DNA of 64,000 bases, from assembly GCF_005116505.1 (NCBI RefSeq), contig NZ_SWBR01000004.1:372001-436000 (forward strand), written 5' to 3'. Of this stretch, positions 35,559 through 46,127 are shown in pieces. The first letter of the stretch is position 1, and each line of letters begins with the position of its first letter. This DNA comes from Pedobacter polaris (lineage in GTDB: Bacteria; Bacteroidota; Bacteroidia; Sphingobacteriales; Sphingobacteriaceae). The notes beneath the pieces are model-generated. The model did no database searches. It saw nothing but the letters and a program-made list of their open reading frames with translations, and was not told the origin of the DNA. The translations under genes and the position numbers were made by a program.

Positions 35559-38500
35559 ATGGCAACTATAAAGATCAAAGACATTAGCGCCGATTTTGCA
35601 AATGCATTAGATGGCCACTTTAAAACTTATGTGGGAAAACCCAATGAGAAAATAATTAATGGAGATTATACAGAATCTACCACCGGAACTTATAAAATTG
35701 AAGTAGACAGCATTGAGTTCTTAAATACTCAAGGTAAAGCAGATGCTTATATTACTAGGGACGAAGAAACAATCTTATTTTGCATTAAGCCAAAAATAGA
35801 AAAACGAAAGTTTGCAGACTATTTTCCTCAAATGGTGCCAAAAGATCCTTGGATTACAACAGACAACGCTGAACTCGCATTTCCAAACTTTGCAAACAGG
35901 GAAATTACCAAGATAGAATGGATTTATGTTTTTGCATATTCTACTAAAGAAAACATTATAATTAGTGCTGAGCTTGCTAAAAAGTTCTATACAGTTCTTG
36001 GTAAAGATGAAAGATTCATTCCACTATTACAATCAATATCCAAGGGCGACTCATTGAATCGAGCAGAAACTGGATGGAAGGGAGGTCTGTTTTATTTTGG
36101 TACACTTCCAGAATTACCTGCTAGTAATATGATTCCGGGGCCTATTAAAGATCTTTGGGAAATGGTGTTAGACAAAATAGATATGCAAGGTTGTGTTTAT
36201 CATAAAGGAATAATACCACACCTTAAATTATTGATTCCCATTGTAAGATTAACAAAGCCATTTGGTGATGTAGTAAGGAACTTAGAAATTGTAACAATAT
36301 TTAGTTCACCACTAAATGCTATCGAGCAAACACAGCCCATAGAGATAATTGAAGGCAAAAAAATTAAACTTGCTCAAAAACGTGAAGTTGGCATTGATGG
36401 TTTCATCAATTTTGGAAGCCAGAACATTGCTATAATTGGCGTTTTTCCCTTAGATGAAGACTTGATTCTGATTGAAGTTAAAAGTAGTTTAGCTGATTTG
36501 ACTAGTTATTTGGATCAATCCTCACCATTAAATAGCCTTATTCCTGAAAAAATTGAACCTAGCTTAAAGTTTAAGGTTTCAAAACAAAATAAGAAAATCG
36601 AATCAATAAATTTTGATTTTAATATTGAGAATTGGAAGCTTATTGAAAATGTTTTTGAGCTTAAAGCAGTGAATTTTAATTGCACAATCTTCTATCCTGG
36701 TAAAATTAACCAGATGAGTGCAAAATTTACTTCGGATGTTAAAATAGGAAGTGTATATGTTCTTGGCGAAGGAAATTTTCCAAATGGTGAAGTAAAATTA
36801 TATTTAAATCCAACAAAACCACCAATATTACTAAATGATATTGTAAATGTTTTTAGTAAAAACACAAACTTTTTTGGCAATAAGGCGATCAATGAATTAG
36901 AAGGAAGCTATGATTTAGAAAACAAGTATTTTTCATTTACGATAGGAATAGGCAATACCTCTTGGAAAGCTGCAGATGATTTAGATTTTACACTAGATAA
37001 TTTGCGATTGAGTGTATTTGGAAAAGGTAATTATACATTTAAACTGGTTGCTAAATTTAATTATACTATAAATCATAAACCAATTACCTTTATTGGTACC
37101 GCAGATTATGATGAAACTTGGCAGTTTAGAGGGGATTGTTTCGCGGCAAATTTATCAATGGGAGACCTTGTAGAAGGTTTTGGAATAGCAAAAGATGATG
37201 TGCCTAATCAATTAAGCAAATTCCAGTTTAAAGCGCTTACTTTCGCTTTTGCTGCTAAAGAGAAACTTAAATATTTTGGAGGCAGATTTAAAATTAATTT
37301 ATTTAAACAAGATATTGACTTAGATCTACAGGTTAAAAAATTAGATACCATAACATATTTTACAGGTGACTTTAGCACTAAGATAAACGATAAAGATGCC
37401 AAGTTCAAAGTTGAGTTTGAGAAACAACCTAATGGTCATAAAATTGGCCTACAAATGTTGTTTAACTTGGCTGGAGTTGATATTTATTTAGCAGCTAAAA
37501 GTGAGACATCTGGTAAAGGTGAGGAGAAAATCTCTGAAAAATATTTCGAAGGCGGTACTAATGGTTTAAGCATTTCGCTAACTAAATTGCTAGAGCAATT
37601 GTTAGATGGTGCTTTTGGGGTTAATTTCCCAGCTGTGTTTTTACCAGAGCTATCATTAAATGATGTCTATATCACTTATAATGGAGCTAACGCAGCAACT
37701 AATATCATCGCTTTTGCAAACATTAGTGGTAAAAAAGTAAGATTTTATCTTCAATCGCAAAGCGTGGCAGATAAAAAAGCCACTAATTATGTTTTCGGTA
37801 TTGATACGGATGTAGATAGCTTGAGTAAATTGCCATTAGTTGGTGAGGAAATGAAAGAGGTAAATCTAAATGGTGTTGGTTTTATCTATACAACTGTTGA
37901 AGGAGAATACCAATTACCAAAATTATCGGCACCAAACGCTAATGGGATATGTACGATTAAATTTGCAGATAAGGCTACTTATAAAAAAGGAGTTACGTTA
38001 TTGGGTCATATTAACTTGCCAAATGATGAAAGCCCTATCAGCTTAACACTGCCAATTTCAAGGTCTAGTAGAAGTTTAGCTCTAAAAAGTAGTAAACAAA
38101 ATATTGCGCTAAGAGGTGCCTCAGATTCATTCGAACCTGCGGTAAAATGGATCAATATCAATAAAAAAATAGGACCTGTAGCTGTTAATAGAGTGGGCTT
38201 CAATTTTGCCGATGGTCAACTTTCACTTTTAATTAGCGGTGCTTTAATGTTGGCCGACTTAGCCATTAATGTAGAAGGATTAGGGCTTTCGTTTTCGCCA
38301 ACCAAATTGATTAAGGGAGAAAATGTAGAGCCAGCATTTAAACTTTCAGGCTTAGGTTTGGCATTTGACAGGAAGCCATTAGAAATAAGTGGCATGCTGA
38401 TGCGGACAACGCCAAAAGATAATGAATCCATTTCTTTTTATGGTGCAGCACAAATCTCGACAGCTAATTTCAACATCAAAGGAATTGGTGCTTATGCAAA

Positions 38501-40439
38501 GCTAAATGATGTTGCTAAAACAGACTCTTTATTTATTTATGGAGTTTATAATGGCCCGATAGGTGGACCAGCTGTGTTTTTTATCACAGGCATAGCAGCA
38601 GGCTTTGGTTACAATAGAACCATACGCATTCCTAAATTGGAAGAGGTTAAAGATTTTCCACTAGTATCTATGGTTTTGAGCGGTAAACCAAAAACGGATA
38701 GGGAAATCTTAGCCGAACTGATCGACAATAACTGGATTCCTGCATCTGCAGGCGATTACTGGATGGCGGTTGGTGTAAAATTCACTTCCTTCAAAATTAT
38801 TGAATCTTTTGTACTGCTTACCATTAAGTTTGGTGGTAAGGTAGAGTTTGCAATTATAGGTTTATCCTTATTAAAATGGCCTAGTGAAGGCACAGCTATA
38901 GTATATATAGAGCTAGCACTGTTAGCTAGGTTTGGCCCAGACAGCGATGTAATTGCCGTTACCGGTATGTTAACACCTAACTCTTACATTTTAGATAAAA
39001 ACTGTAAGCTTACTGGTGGCTTTGCATTCTACACCTGGATTTCTGGTGAACATGAAGGTGATTTCGTGATCACACTGGGTGGGTATAAAACAAACTATAA
39101 AATTCCTGCCCATTATCCAGTAGTGGATCGATTAGCGTTAAATTGGAAAATTAGCGATGCCCTATCAATTAAGGGTGAAATGTATTACGCACTAACGCCA
39201 AGAGAAATTATGGCCGGCGGTAGATGGGAAATTGCTTATAATTTATCCTTTTTATCAGCTAGAGTAACTATGTGGGCTGATATGATTATAGCTTGGGCGC
39301 CTTTCCATTATGAATTCTCTGCAGGTATTATTGTTAGAATAGAAGCCAATATTAAAGTTCTATTCGTGCATATTCACTTTAAGTTACAAATGGGTTGTGA
39401 AGTGCAAATTTGGGGACCACCGTTTGCAGGACAAATATATGTTGATTGGTCTATCTTGTCCTTTACCATTCCATTTGGTGATGGAGGAAGGCCAAAAGAA
39501 ATCCCAATGGTATGGGGTAATACGACACTCAAAAGTGCTGGTAAATTAAATGACGAAAAAGTTGTTGGATTTAAGGAATCATTTGTGCCTGCGCAAATAC
39601 TAGATGCAAGAATAGTGAGTGGTGCAATAAACCAGCCCCCAGGTGAAGAAAAAGGCAAGCTACAAGGTAAGGATAAACCAGCAGTTTTAGAAGTTAACGC
39701 TTACAACCTTGTAATCGCTGTAGATTCTTTCTTCCCGGTAACAACACTCCATTCGCCTCGCAAAGAAGTACTTTCTAAAGGATTACATACCAATGATTCG
39801 CCTTGTAAACCGGTTTCAACTTCTACATTGATGGATGTTGCGGGTTTAAATGTGCCTAAAACAGTAGCAGACAGTGAAAAAGAATTTGGTATTAAGCCAT
39901 TAAATATTGATAACTTAGATACAGAGTTGCATGCTTGGTTAGAATTAGAAAATGGTAATGGCACAAATACACCGATAGAAGAAAATGTGACCATAATTGG
40001 TACTGCTAAAGGTATAAATAGTGCATTGTGGCAAGCTGTACCACCAACAAATAAGAAAGGGAAGCTTAAGGAGATTAGTAAAGAAGAAAAGCCAGTAATT
40101 AAAAACGTATTAACTGGATTGCAGCTTCATGTAGTTGAAAAAAATGCTAAACTTACCTCAGTAGACCTTTCCAACCGTTTCACCCTTCTTGATCCAAAAG
40201 CTACGGTTTCTTTTTTTAGAGGAGCAGATTCTGCAGTACAAGACGGCGGTCCTAAAAAAATGATCAAGGCTTCTTTAGCAGCCAACAAATCTAAATCTTC
40301 AGTTGACGAATTAATATCACTTGGTTTTACAGAACTATTTAAAGATTCTAAAGCTTTGCTTTACAGCGAAGTATTAAATAGCGATCCAGTGTATATCGTC
40401 TCAATTGGACAATTATTACCAATAAACCCAATTGCTTAA
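35559..40439 (+). CDS. Giant beta-rich protein, DUF6603-like
   Basis: The 1626-residue protein has no signal peptide and no clear membrane helix. It is made almost entirely of short alternating strands, rich in Gly, Asn, Phe and Trp, in what look like several repeated segments of beta sandwich or open barrel. The stretch from about 985 to 1045, with NGPIGGPAVFFITGIAAGFG and YNRTIRIPKLEEVKDFPLV, recalls the DUF6603 family of unknown function. The last about 280 residues are lower in strands and Lys/Ser-rich. It begins 5 nt after the cyclase gene. A carrier, shell or pore component for the toxin is my inference, not shown. Confidence 0.7.
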   Translation: MATIKIKDISADFANALDGHFKTYVGKPNEKIINGDYTESTTGTYKIEVDSIEFLNTQGKADAYITRDEETILFCIKPKIEKRKFADYFPQMVPKDPWITTDNAELAFPNFANREITKIEWIYVFAYSTKENIIISAELAKKFYTVLGKDERFIPLLQSISKGDSLNRAETGWKGGLFYFGTLPELPASNMIPGPIKDLWEMVLDKIDMQGCVYHKGIIPHLKLLIPIVRLTKPFGDVVRNLEIVTIFSSPLNAIEQTQPIEIIEGKKIKLAQKREVGIDGFINFGSQNIAIIGVFPLDEDLILIEVKSSLADLTSYLDQSSPLNSLIPEKIEPSLKFKVSKQNKKIESINFDFNIENWKLIENVFELKAVNFNCTIFYPGKINQMSAKFTSDVKIGSVYVLGEGNFPNGEVKLYLNPTKPPILLNDIVNVFSKNTNFFGNKAINELEGSYDLENKYFSFTIGIGNTSWKAADDLDFTLDNLRLSVFGKGNYTFKLVAKFNYTINHKPITFIGTADYDETWQFRGDCFAANLSMGDLVEGFGIAKDDVPNQLSKFQFKALTFAFAAKEKLKYFGGRFKINLFKQDIDLDLQVKKLDTITYFTGDFSTKINDKDAKFKVEFEKQPNGHKIGLQMLFNLAGVDIYLAAKSETSGKGEEKISEKYFEGGTNGLSISLTKLLEQLLDGAFGVNFPAVFLPELSLNDVYITYNGANAATNIIAFANISGKKVRFYLQSQSVADKKATNYVFGIDTDVDSLSKLPLVGEEMKEVNLNGVGFIYTTVEGEYQLPKLSAPNANGICTIKFADKATYKKGVTLLGHINLPNDESPISLTLPISRSSRSLALKSSKQNIALRGASDSFEPAVKWININKKIGPVAVNRVGFNFADGQLSLLISGALMLADLAINVEGLGLSFSPTKLIKGENVEPAFKLSGLGLAFDRKPLEISGMLMRTTPKDNESISFYGAAQISTANFNIKGIGAYAKLNDVAKTDSLFIYGVYNGPIGGPAVFFITGIAAGFGYNRTIRIPKLEEVKDFPLVSMVLSGKPKTDREILAELIDNNWIPASAGDYWMAVGVKFTSFKIIESFVLLTIKFGGKVEFAIIGLSLLKWPSEGTAIVYIELALLARFGPDSDVIAVTGMLTPNSYILDKNCKLTGGFAFYTWISGEHEGDFVITLGGYKTNYKIPAHYPVVDRLALNWKISDALSIKGEMYYALTPREIMAGGRWEIAYNLSFLSARVTMWADMIIAWAPFHYEFSAGIIVRIEANIKVLFVHIHFKLQMGCEVQIWGPPFAGQIYVDWSILSFTIPFGDGGRPKEIPMVWGNTTLKSAGKLNDEKVVGFKESFVPAQILDARIVSGAINQPPGEEKGKLQGKDKPAVLEVNAYNLVIAVDSFFPVTTLHSPRKEVLSKGLHTNDSPCKPVSTSTLMDVAGLNVPKTVADSEKEFGIKPLNIDNLDTELHAWLELENGNGTNTPIEENVTIIGTAKGINSALWQAVPPTNKKGKLKEISKEEKPVIKNVLTGLQLHVVEKNAKLTSVDLSNRFTLLDPKATVSFFRGADSAVQDGGPKKMIKASLAANKSKSSVDELISLGFTELFKDSKALLYSEVLNSDPVYIVSIGQLLPINPIA

Positions 40440-40456
40440 ATAATAATAAAGAATTT

Positions 40457-41764
40457 ATGTTAAGTAAAAACGATAGAAATGAAGAGAAGGTCTTAAAACT
40501 GCAAAGTTTTGCGAGGCCACCTTTACCAGGAGGTACTTATGTACTCAAAACAAAACTGTTTACTGATGCTGGTAAAGATGGTTTAAAAGGAATGCCTTCT
40601 AAATTTGAAGCAAAAGAAATTAAATTTCAGATTACTGCACCACGTTTCGGGATAAGCACGGAATTGATACATAGTGTTTATCCATTGCCAGGGTCTACAG
40701 GCGACTATCAAAATACATTACCTCATATTGTGTTGAAACGTAAAACATTTTGTTGGGAAAGAGTTATTGATGGAAACAAAACGAATTTTGATAAACCCTG
40801 GGTTTGTTTGTTAGTATTTACTGAAGAAGAGGTAAAGCTTGAACAAATTAAGGAAATGACAACGGAAACATTTCTGAAAGAAGATGCAGATGTCAAAGTG
40901 CCAATACTTACTTTAAACGAGGATGAAAAAATAGCAAAGACAAAGTTAAAAGCACTGGAGCTTGACATGAATCTTTTTAAACGAGTGGCTCCAAAACTGG
41001 ATGAAATTAATTTTTTAGCACATAATAGGCAGGTAAATACCAATAACAAAGGGAACAATGATACCAACGGAGATAAAGGATGGTACACTACAGTTGTAGC
41101 CAATAGACTACCCATAAAAGGGATAACAAATTATGCTTTTTTAGTTTCAATAGAAGGTTGTACAACCTATATGGAAGAACCTATGATAGCCAACGATTCG
41201 CGTAAACTTCGTTTATGCCTTCTGCATCAATGGCAATTTATAGATATGGATGAGAAATTAGAGGATGTAGTTAAAAACTTAAATAATAATGTGAAACCTT
41301 TAACTATTGAGCTTAAAGAAGGTGCAAACCCAACTGAACATATCAAAAGATGTCTTGATTTTGGATACGCACCTATTAACCATATCAGAAGAAACGATGA
41401 AAAATCAGTTTCATGGTATCGAGGACCATTTGTACCACTAAATGCTGAACATCATGCTATAAAAACTTATAAAAATGCAGATCAAGCGCTTCGTTTTGAT
41501 GCCAATACGAATATGTTCGATATTTCTTATGCATCTGCCTGGCAATTAGGAAGGTTATTGGCACTACAGGATTCAAGTTTCTCTATTGCTTTAAGTAATT
41601 GGAAAAATGCTTATAAACGTGATAGACCAATAAAAATAGCTAAAGATTTGCTGCTTAAACAAAACGTTAATCAAGAGCTGCTATCCTCTTTCATAAATGA
41701 TGCAGAATCTGATGAGGTTTTAACGGATTACCTGATTGAGTTGTGGAATAAAAATACGAAATAA
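40457..41764 (+). CDS. Island protein of unknown function (435 aa)
   Basis: A 435-residue protein without signal peptide or membrane helices. The N-terminus has FARPPLPGGTYVL and strands consistent with a beta sandwich. The middle contains WYTTVVANRLPIKG followed by a long central region, and near 355-375 DISYASAWQLGRLLALQDSS is a helical segment that I believe recurs in large hypothetical proteins of actinobacteria and myxobacteria; this needs a search. It starts 17 nt after the giant gene and 14 nt before the next, so it is clearly part of the operon. No enzymatic motif is seen. Confidence 0.65.
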   Translation: MLSKNDRNEEKVLKLQSFARPPLPGGTYVLKTKLFTDAGKDGLKGMPSKFEAKEIKFQITAPRFGISTELIHSVYPLPGSTGDYQNTLPHIVLKRKTFCWERVIDGNKTNFDKPWVCLLVFTEEEVKLEQIKEMTTETFLKEDADVKVPILTLNEDEKIAKTKLKALELDMNLFKRVAPKLDEINFLAHNRQVNTNNKGNNDTNGDKGWYTTVVANRLPIKGITNYAFLVSIEGCTTYMEEPMIANDSRKLRLCLLHQWQFIDMDEKLEDVVKNLNNNVKPLTIELKEGANPTEHIKRCLDFGYAPINHIRRNDEKSVSWYRGPFVPLNAEHHAIKTYKNADQALRFDANTNMFDISYASAWQLGRLLALQDSSFSIALSNWKNAYKRDRPIKIAKDLLLKQNVNQELLSSFINDAESDEVLTDYLIELWNKNTK

Positions 41765-41778
41765 ATTAAAAGAGAACC

Positions 41779-42639
41779 ATGTCATATAACTTATTTACCG
41801 AAGTTTCCAAAGTATTAAAAGGCAAAGATAAAGCAATTAACATGCCTCCCGTTCCTAAACAAGTGAGCGATTTCTTAGGTAAGCTAGGAGCGCTAGAAGA
41901 AGTACCCATGCATAATTTGATAATTGATAATAAATACTTGCCACTGGGGAGAGAGAACAATGCCGAAAAAGGATGCATTAAACTATTTGCATTAGATCCT
42001 GAATGGATAGAGTGCCTGATAAATGGTGCTTTGAGCTTAGCCGATGAGAATGATCAACTTATTTTAGGCGAAGCAATGACCGGTAAATATACAGCCGAGT
42101 TTTACTATAACGAAGCAACTGAGAAAGTTAAAAAACAAATTATTGGTCAATATCTTCCTGAAAAATTTGAAGAAGAACTTAAAAATAGACTTGAAAACAA
42201 TGGGGTTAAATATGAAGATAAGACACCAACTGCAAATCAAAGCAATTGGAAATATACTGGTTTCTTTATCCGCTCATCAATTGTATCGACATGGAAAGGG
42301 GTAGAAATTATTGCTTATGGTAAATCTGATACGACTGAGAAGATTGATAAAAAATTGCAAGTTGTTAAACTTGAACAAATATCGTACGATATCATTTATT
42401 GTATTTGTGAAGGCCTAATAGAAAAAATAGAAATTATTCAACCAGCAGAAACAATTCATTTCGATACCAGTAGAATTGATATTGTGAAAAGATCTGGAAA
42501 CGACGGTGTGTTAAATATTAGTGAAATCGCTAAAAAAAATGGTTTTAAAGATTCAGCTATGTTAGCTGAAAAACTATTGGCAATTCCTTATAAAACAGAA
42601 TTAACAATTGATCGTAAAATCGTAAAAACATGGAAATGA
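41779..42639 (+). CDS. Island protein of unknown function (286 aa)
   Basis: A 286-residue soluble protein. The segment ALDPEWIECLINGALSLAD at about 72-90 and GFFIRSSIVSTWKGVEIIAY at about 161-180 look like conserved cores, followed by strands to the end. I do not recognise a named domain. Its stop lies 10 nt inside the following 1165-residue gene, giving translational coupling. With its neighbours it forms the structural middle of the island. Confidence 0.65.
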   Translation: MSYNLFTEVSKVLKGKDKAINMPPVPKQVSDFLGKLGALEEVPMHNLIIDNKYLPLGRENNAEKGCIKLFALDPEWIECLINGALSLADENDQLILGEAMTGKYTAEFYYNEATEKVKKQIIGQYLPEKFEEELKNRLENNGVKYEDKTPTANQSNWKYTGFFIRSSIVSTWKGVEIIAYGKSDTTEKIDKKLQVVKLEQISYDIIYCICEGLIEKIEIIQPAETIHFDTSRIDIVKRSGNDGVLNISEIAKKNGFKDSAMLAEKLLAIPYKTELTIDRKIVKTWK

Positions 42640-45600
42640 CAACACTAAAATTACTTGTACCCATTAACCTTGATGTTTTAGTGGTAAATAATAACACAAC
42701 TACTTTGTGGAAAGACATTTCGTTAACAATAGACAATTTAAAAGAAACAGAGTATTCAAATTATCGAGGTTTAGGAACCTATTTAGAAAAAAGAATCCAA
42801 ACTCCAGGGTTAAAAAATGATATCGGTAAGGTAATAGAAGATGGAATTCATTTGCATTGGACCTTGCCAAATTCATTCAGAAAAGGGACATATCAAGAAG
42901 ATGGTTCTCTTGATTTTCCAAAAGCACCAAATAGATGGTTGATCATTAGAATGGACCAAGATCAAAATTGTAAATCGTGGATAGTTGAGAGTGATAAGAT
43001 CAATAAAGTTAAAAACGCAAAATGTAACTGGATTGGTGAAAATAAAAAAGATAAAGGACTTGTACCATTAAGCATTGGTAATAGCTCATCTTTTATTGAA
43101 TGGAATGAGAATGCTGAAGAACCTGCAATTGATTTAACAATCATGGCGCCAGGTAATCCAGATTTTGCAGCATCATACATGCATTGTAAAAATGTGTTCG
43201 GGTTTTATGACGATATGAAAGATGAGACAGAAAAACCTTTAACTTTAGGTACCGATTATACCTACCAAGTTTATGGCTGGTTTTCTAATCAAAAAAAAGA
43301 TCCATTGAATGAATGTAATGATCTAGAAAAGCTAAAGGAAACCTTAGGTAAACTATCCTTTTCCATAGAAAATGTAAAGGAAATTACAAAAAACAATAAT
43401 ATTGATGGCTTAGTGTGCCACGCTATGATTAATACCGTGCCCTGGCTTAAGAAATCAACTGATATCATCCCGAGTACTGTGAGTATTGGCATTGGTAATT
43501 CTACCTCCGAAGCAATGGCCTCCCTATTATTGGCTAACTCCAAATCTAGTGAAAAAGCAATGCCGGATAAGCTTTTAGGGGCCTATCAATATAAAGCAAT
43601 GGAAGAAAACGGTATTGAAGGAGATGGTTTAAACCTGTTGAGAAAACAGGTGCACGCAAGAAGTTTTCAGCCAGTAAACGGCGGAACATTATGGGTTGTG
43701 GAAGCTAAAGACAAAAAGAAGGGACCAGAACAAAAGGATGAGAATGATTTTGGTATTATTCCTTTCCCGCCTGAGGTTTCAGAGGCATTGAAAGAACTAA
43801 ACGAACTACAGCATACTTATGATAATTGTGCCAATAAATTAACTTCTAATCAAGCTGAGTTGTATGCACTCAAATACAAAAAAGCATACATGAAATCTAT
43901 TGATAGTCAAACTGATGGTTTAGATACCAAAACATTAACCAAGGCAATAAATGATGGCATAATAGAAATCAAAACAAACATTAACCTATTAAATACTGAC
44001 TTAAAAAAATTAAAAGAAAAAAGTAAAGCACTCGATGATAAAGGTAAGGCTATTTACACAGGTGATATTGTAAACAAATTTAAGAAATTACAAAATTTGT
44101 TGCCAGAACATGATGTAAAAGAAGTGCCAATGCCTAAGTTTTATGAACCTGCAGATCCTGCTGTAGTTATAGCGGGCCTTAAACCGGCAATTAAATATAT
44201 AAATACTAACGAAGTTATACAATGTAGAGTTAGGACGCAACTGGCTAATCAATTTATTTTTGGAATAGGGTACATTACAACTGATGATCTAGCTACTGCA
44301 GCAACCAGAAAAATTATGGACAAGGTAGCAAGTACTTCAGTACCTAATGATATTAAAGAATTGATATTAGAGTCGTTTTTATTAAATCCCCTTACTGCAG
44401 GTTTTGTTGCAAAAGCTTTGAGAGCTGACATCTCTGCTGTAAAAGATGTAATTAATCAGTTTGAGGAAAATGCTTCGAGTTATGCAAGACAAGATAAACA
44501 ACCTTGTTACCTCCCAAAATTTGCCGAAAAGAAATGGAAACAACCTTGGAATCCACTTTATTTAGAATGGGGCGTGAAATGGGAAAGCAGCTACCAAAAA
44601 AATCATGTTAATGCATTAAAAGGATGGAAGTTTGGCGATGCTAAAAATGCGATAGATTTTAAATACGATGTAAAACTAAAAAGTACAAATGCACCGATAA
44701 CTGAATATAATGGAAGAGTATTGCTTTCAAATCAATTAGTTAACAAAGTAAAGGAACTAAATGATAAGTTGAAACTGGAGCTTTTCAATGATTTTAGTCC
44801 TATGTCGCAGACATTAAGTGGTTTTGGTTCACAACTCTTAATGCGCTATCATGGCTTACAATTGCCAATTGTAAATAACGATTTAAAAATTGATTTAGAA
44901 GATTACCAAATCATTAATGATCAAAATCCATGGAGCCCAATGATGATGGGGTATTCATTTTATCCAGTCCGAAGCGGGCTATTAAAAGTAGCCATGCTCC
45001 GGGTTATTGATTCATTTGGTCAAGTTTTAGAAGTTTTTCCTGGAAAAAAATCATTATTGAGCTCAGGTAAAGAACTCATGAAAAGTTCGGCTGGGATGCT
45101 AAAAACAGAAGAAAGTATAGAGTTTAAACTGGGTCCCAGAATTATACAGCCAACGCGGTTAAGATTTGAATGGATAAATAAAAACTCTTTCAATCCACGA
45201 GTTACTGATTCAGATCCAGCTACAAGTCCGCTATGCGGATGGTTTTTATACAACAAGCTCGACGATAATATATCTGTATATAATGCCAGGGGTGTAGAGT
45301 TAGGGATTTTAGTAGATAAGGGAGATAAAACAGTAGATCTTGTGAAAGCACCCGGCTGCAATCAATTAGGGCATTTTACCGATAATGCTTTGCGTAATAC
45401 AGTTTTATTTATGCGAGAAAATTCTACCAATTACAATAAAGTAAAAGAACGATTAATCTCTGTAACCGAAAAAATGCAATCTGTTGCATCCAGACAACAA
45501 TTGACAATGGCATTACCAATTGGTTTTCCGATTGCTGTTGCTACTGCACGATTTGTTGTAGAACTAAAAGATTTACCTGCGCATGATCAGTCATTTAGTG

Positions 45601-46127
45601 CTGTAATTTCTAAAACTAAATTCGATCCAATTAAATATACATTGAATATTGGAAACGACTTAAACAAAGCGGATGGTTTGAGTGGCTATTTCTTAAATGA
45701 AAACTACAATGAGTTTAAGAAGCCAGTTGATGAAAATAGTGGAGCCCCAACTGTAGAATTTGAAACGGGTATGGTACAGCAACTTACACTGCTTCTTGAT
45801 CCTCGAGCAATGGTATCACTTTCTTCAGGAATATTGCCCATGGCTACTTACACTTTACCTCCTCATGCATTTACTCGGGAGCTTAAAAATTTAAATCTTA
45901 GGTTTTTAGCTACTCCAGTAATCTCCCCTGTTGCAAATCTAAAGATACCATTGCTTCAACGTAATGATATTAGCTGGGATTTTATTAGAAATACAACTAC
46001 TGATGAAGATATTATTGGCGATACAGGTAAAAGTCAACTGAGATTTGATTCTGTATACGCCATTGAAGGATGGTTAAAAATGACGCAAAAAGAAACTGAA
46101 GACGTAGATCAGAAAAGCCAAAGCTAA
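42630..46127 (+). CDS. Large island protein of unknown function (1165 aa)
   Basis: The 1165-residue protein lacks a signal peptide. It begins with strands and the motif GIHLHWTLPNSFRKG near residue 72, then NRWLIIRMDQ. A coiled coil lies at about 385-495 (ALKELNELQHTYDNC, KTNINLLNTDLKKLKEKSK), followed by PKFYEPADPAVVIAGLKP at about 502 and a long mixed C-terminal half with RIIQPTRLRFEW. It may serve as a scaffold or baseplate-like part, but there is no homology that I can name. The gene overlaps both neighbours (10 nt before, 1 nt after). Confidence 0.65.
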   Translation: MEMTTLKLLVPINLDVLVVNNNTTTLWKDISLTIDNLKETEYSNYRGLGTYLEKRIQTPGLKNDIGKVIEDGIHLHWTLPNSFRKGTYQEDGSLDFPKAPNRWLIIRMDQDQNCKSWIVESDKINKVKNAKCNWIGENKKDKGLVPLSIGNSSSFIEWNENAEEPAIDLTIMAPGNPDFAASYMHCKNVFGFYDDMKDETEKPLTLGTDYTYQVYGWFSNQKKDPLNECNDLEKLKETLGKLSFSIENVKEITKNNNIDGLVCHAMINTVPWLKKSTDIIPSTVSIGIGNSTSEAMASLLLANSKSSEKAMPDKLLGAYQYKAMEENGIEGDGLNLLRKQVHARSFQPVNGGTLWVVEAKDKKKGPEQKDENDFGIIPFPPEVSEALKELNELQHTYDNCANKLTSNQAELYALKYKKAYMKSIDSQTDGLDTKTLTKAINDGIIEIKTNINLLNTDLKKLKEKSKALDDKGKAIYTGDIVNKFKKLQNLLPEHDVKEVPMPKFYEPADPAVVIAGLKPAIKYINTNEVIQCRVRTQLANQFIFGIGYITTDDLATAATRKIMDKVASTSVPNDIKELILESFLLNPLTAGFVAKALRADISAVKDVINQFEENASSYARQDKQPCYLPKFAEKKWKQPWNPLYLEWGVKWESSYQKNHVNALKGWKFGDAKNAIDFKYDVKLKSTNAPITEYNGRVLLSNQLVNKVKELNDKLKLELFNDFSPMSQTLSGFGSQLLMRYHGLQLPIVNNDLKIDLEDYQIINDQNPWSPMMMGYSFYPVRSGLLKVAMLRVIDSFGQVLEVFPGKKSLLSSGKELMKSSAGMLKTEESIEFKLGPRIIQPTRLRFEWINKNSFNPRVTDSDPATSPLCGWFLYNKLDDNISVYNARGVELGILVDKGDKTVDLVKAPGCNQLGHFTDNALRNTVLFMRENSTNYNKVKERLISVTEKMQSVASRQQLTMALPIGFPIAVATARFVVELKDLPAHDQSFSAVISKTKFDPIKYTLNIGNDLNKADGLSGYFLNENYNEFKKPVDENSGAPTVEFETGMVQQLTLLLDPRAMVSLSSGILPMATYTLPPHAFTRELKNLNLRFLATPVISPVANLKIPLLQRNDISWDFIRNTTTDEDIIGDTGKSQLRFDSVYAIEGWLKMTQKETEDVDQKSQS

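Noticed and set aside
40723..41115. 130-residue minus-strand frame
   Set aside because: Antisense shadow of the 435-residue island gene; Ser/Leu-rich composition typical of reverse frames in AT-rich genes.
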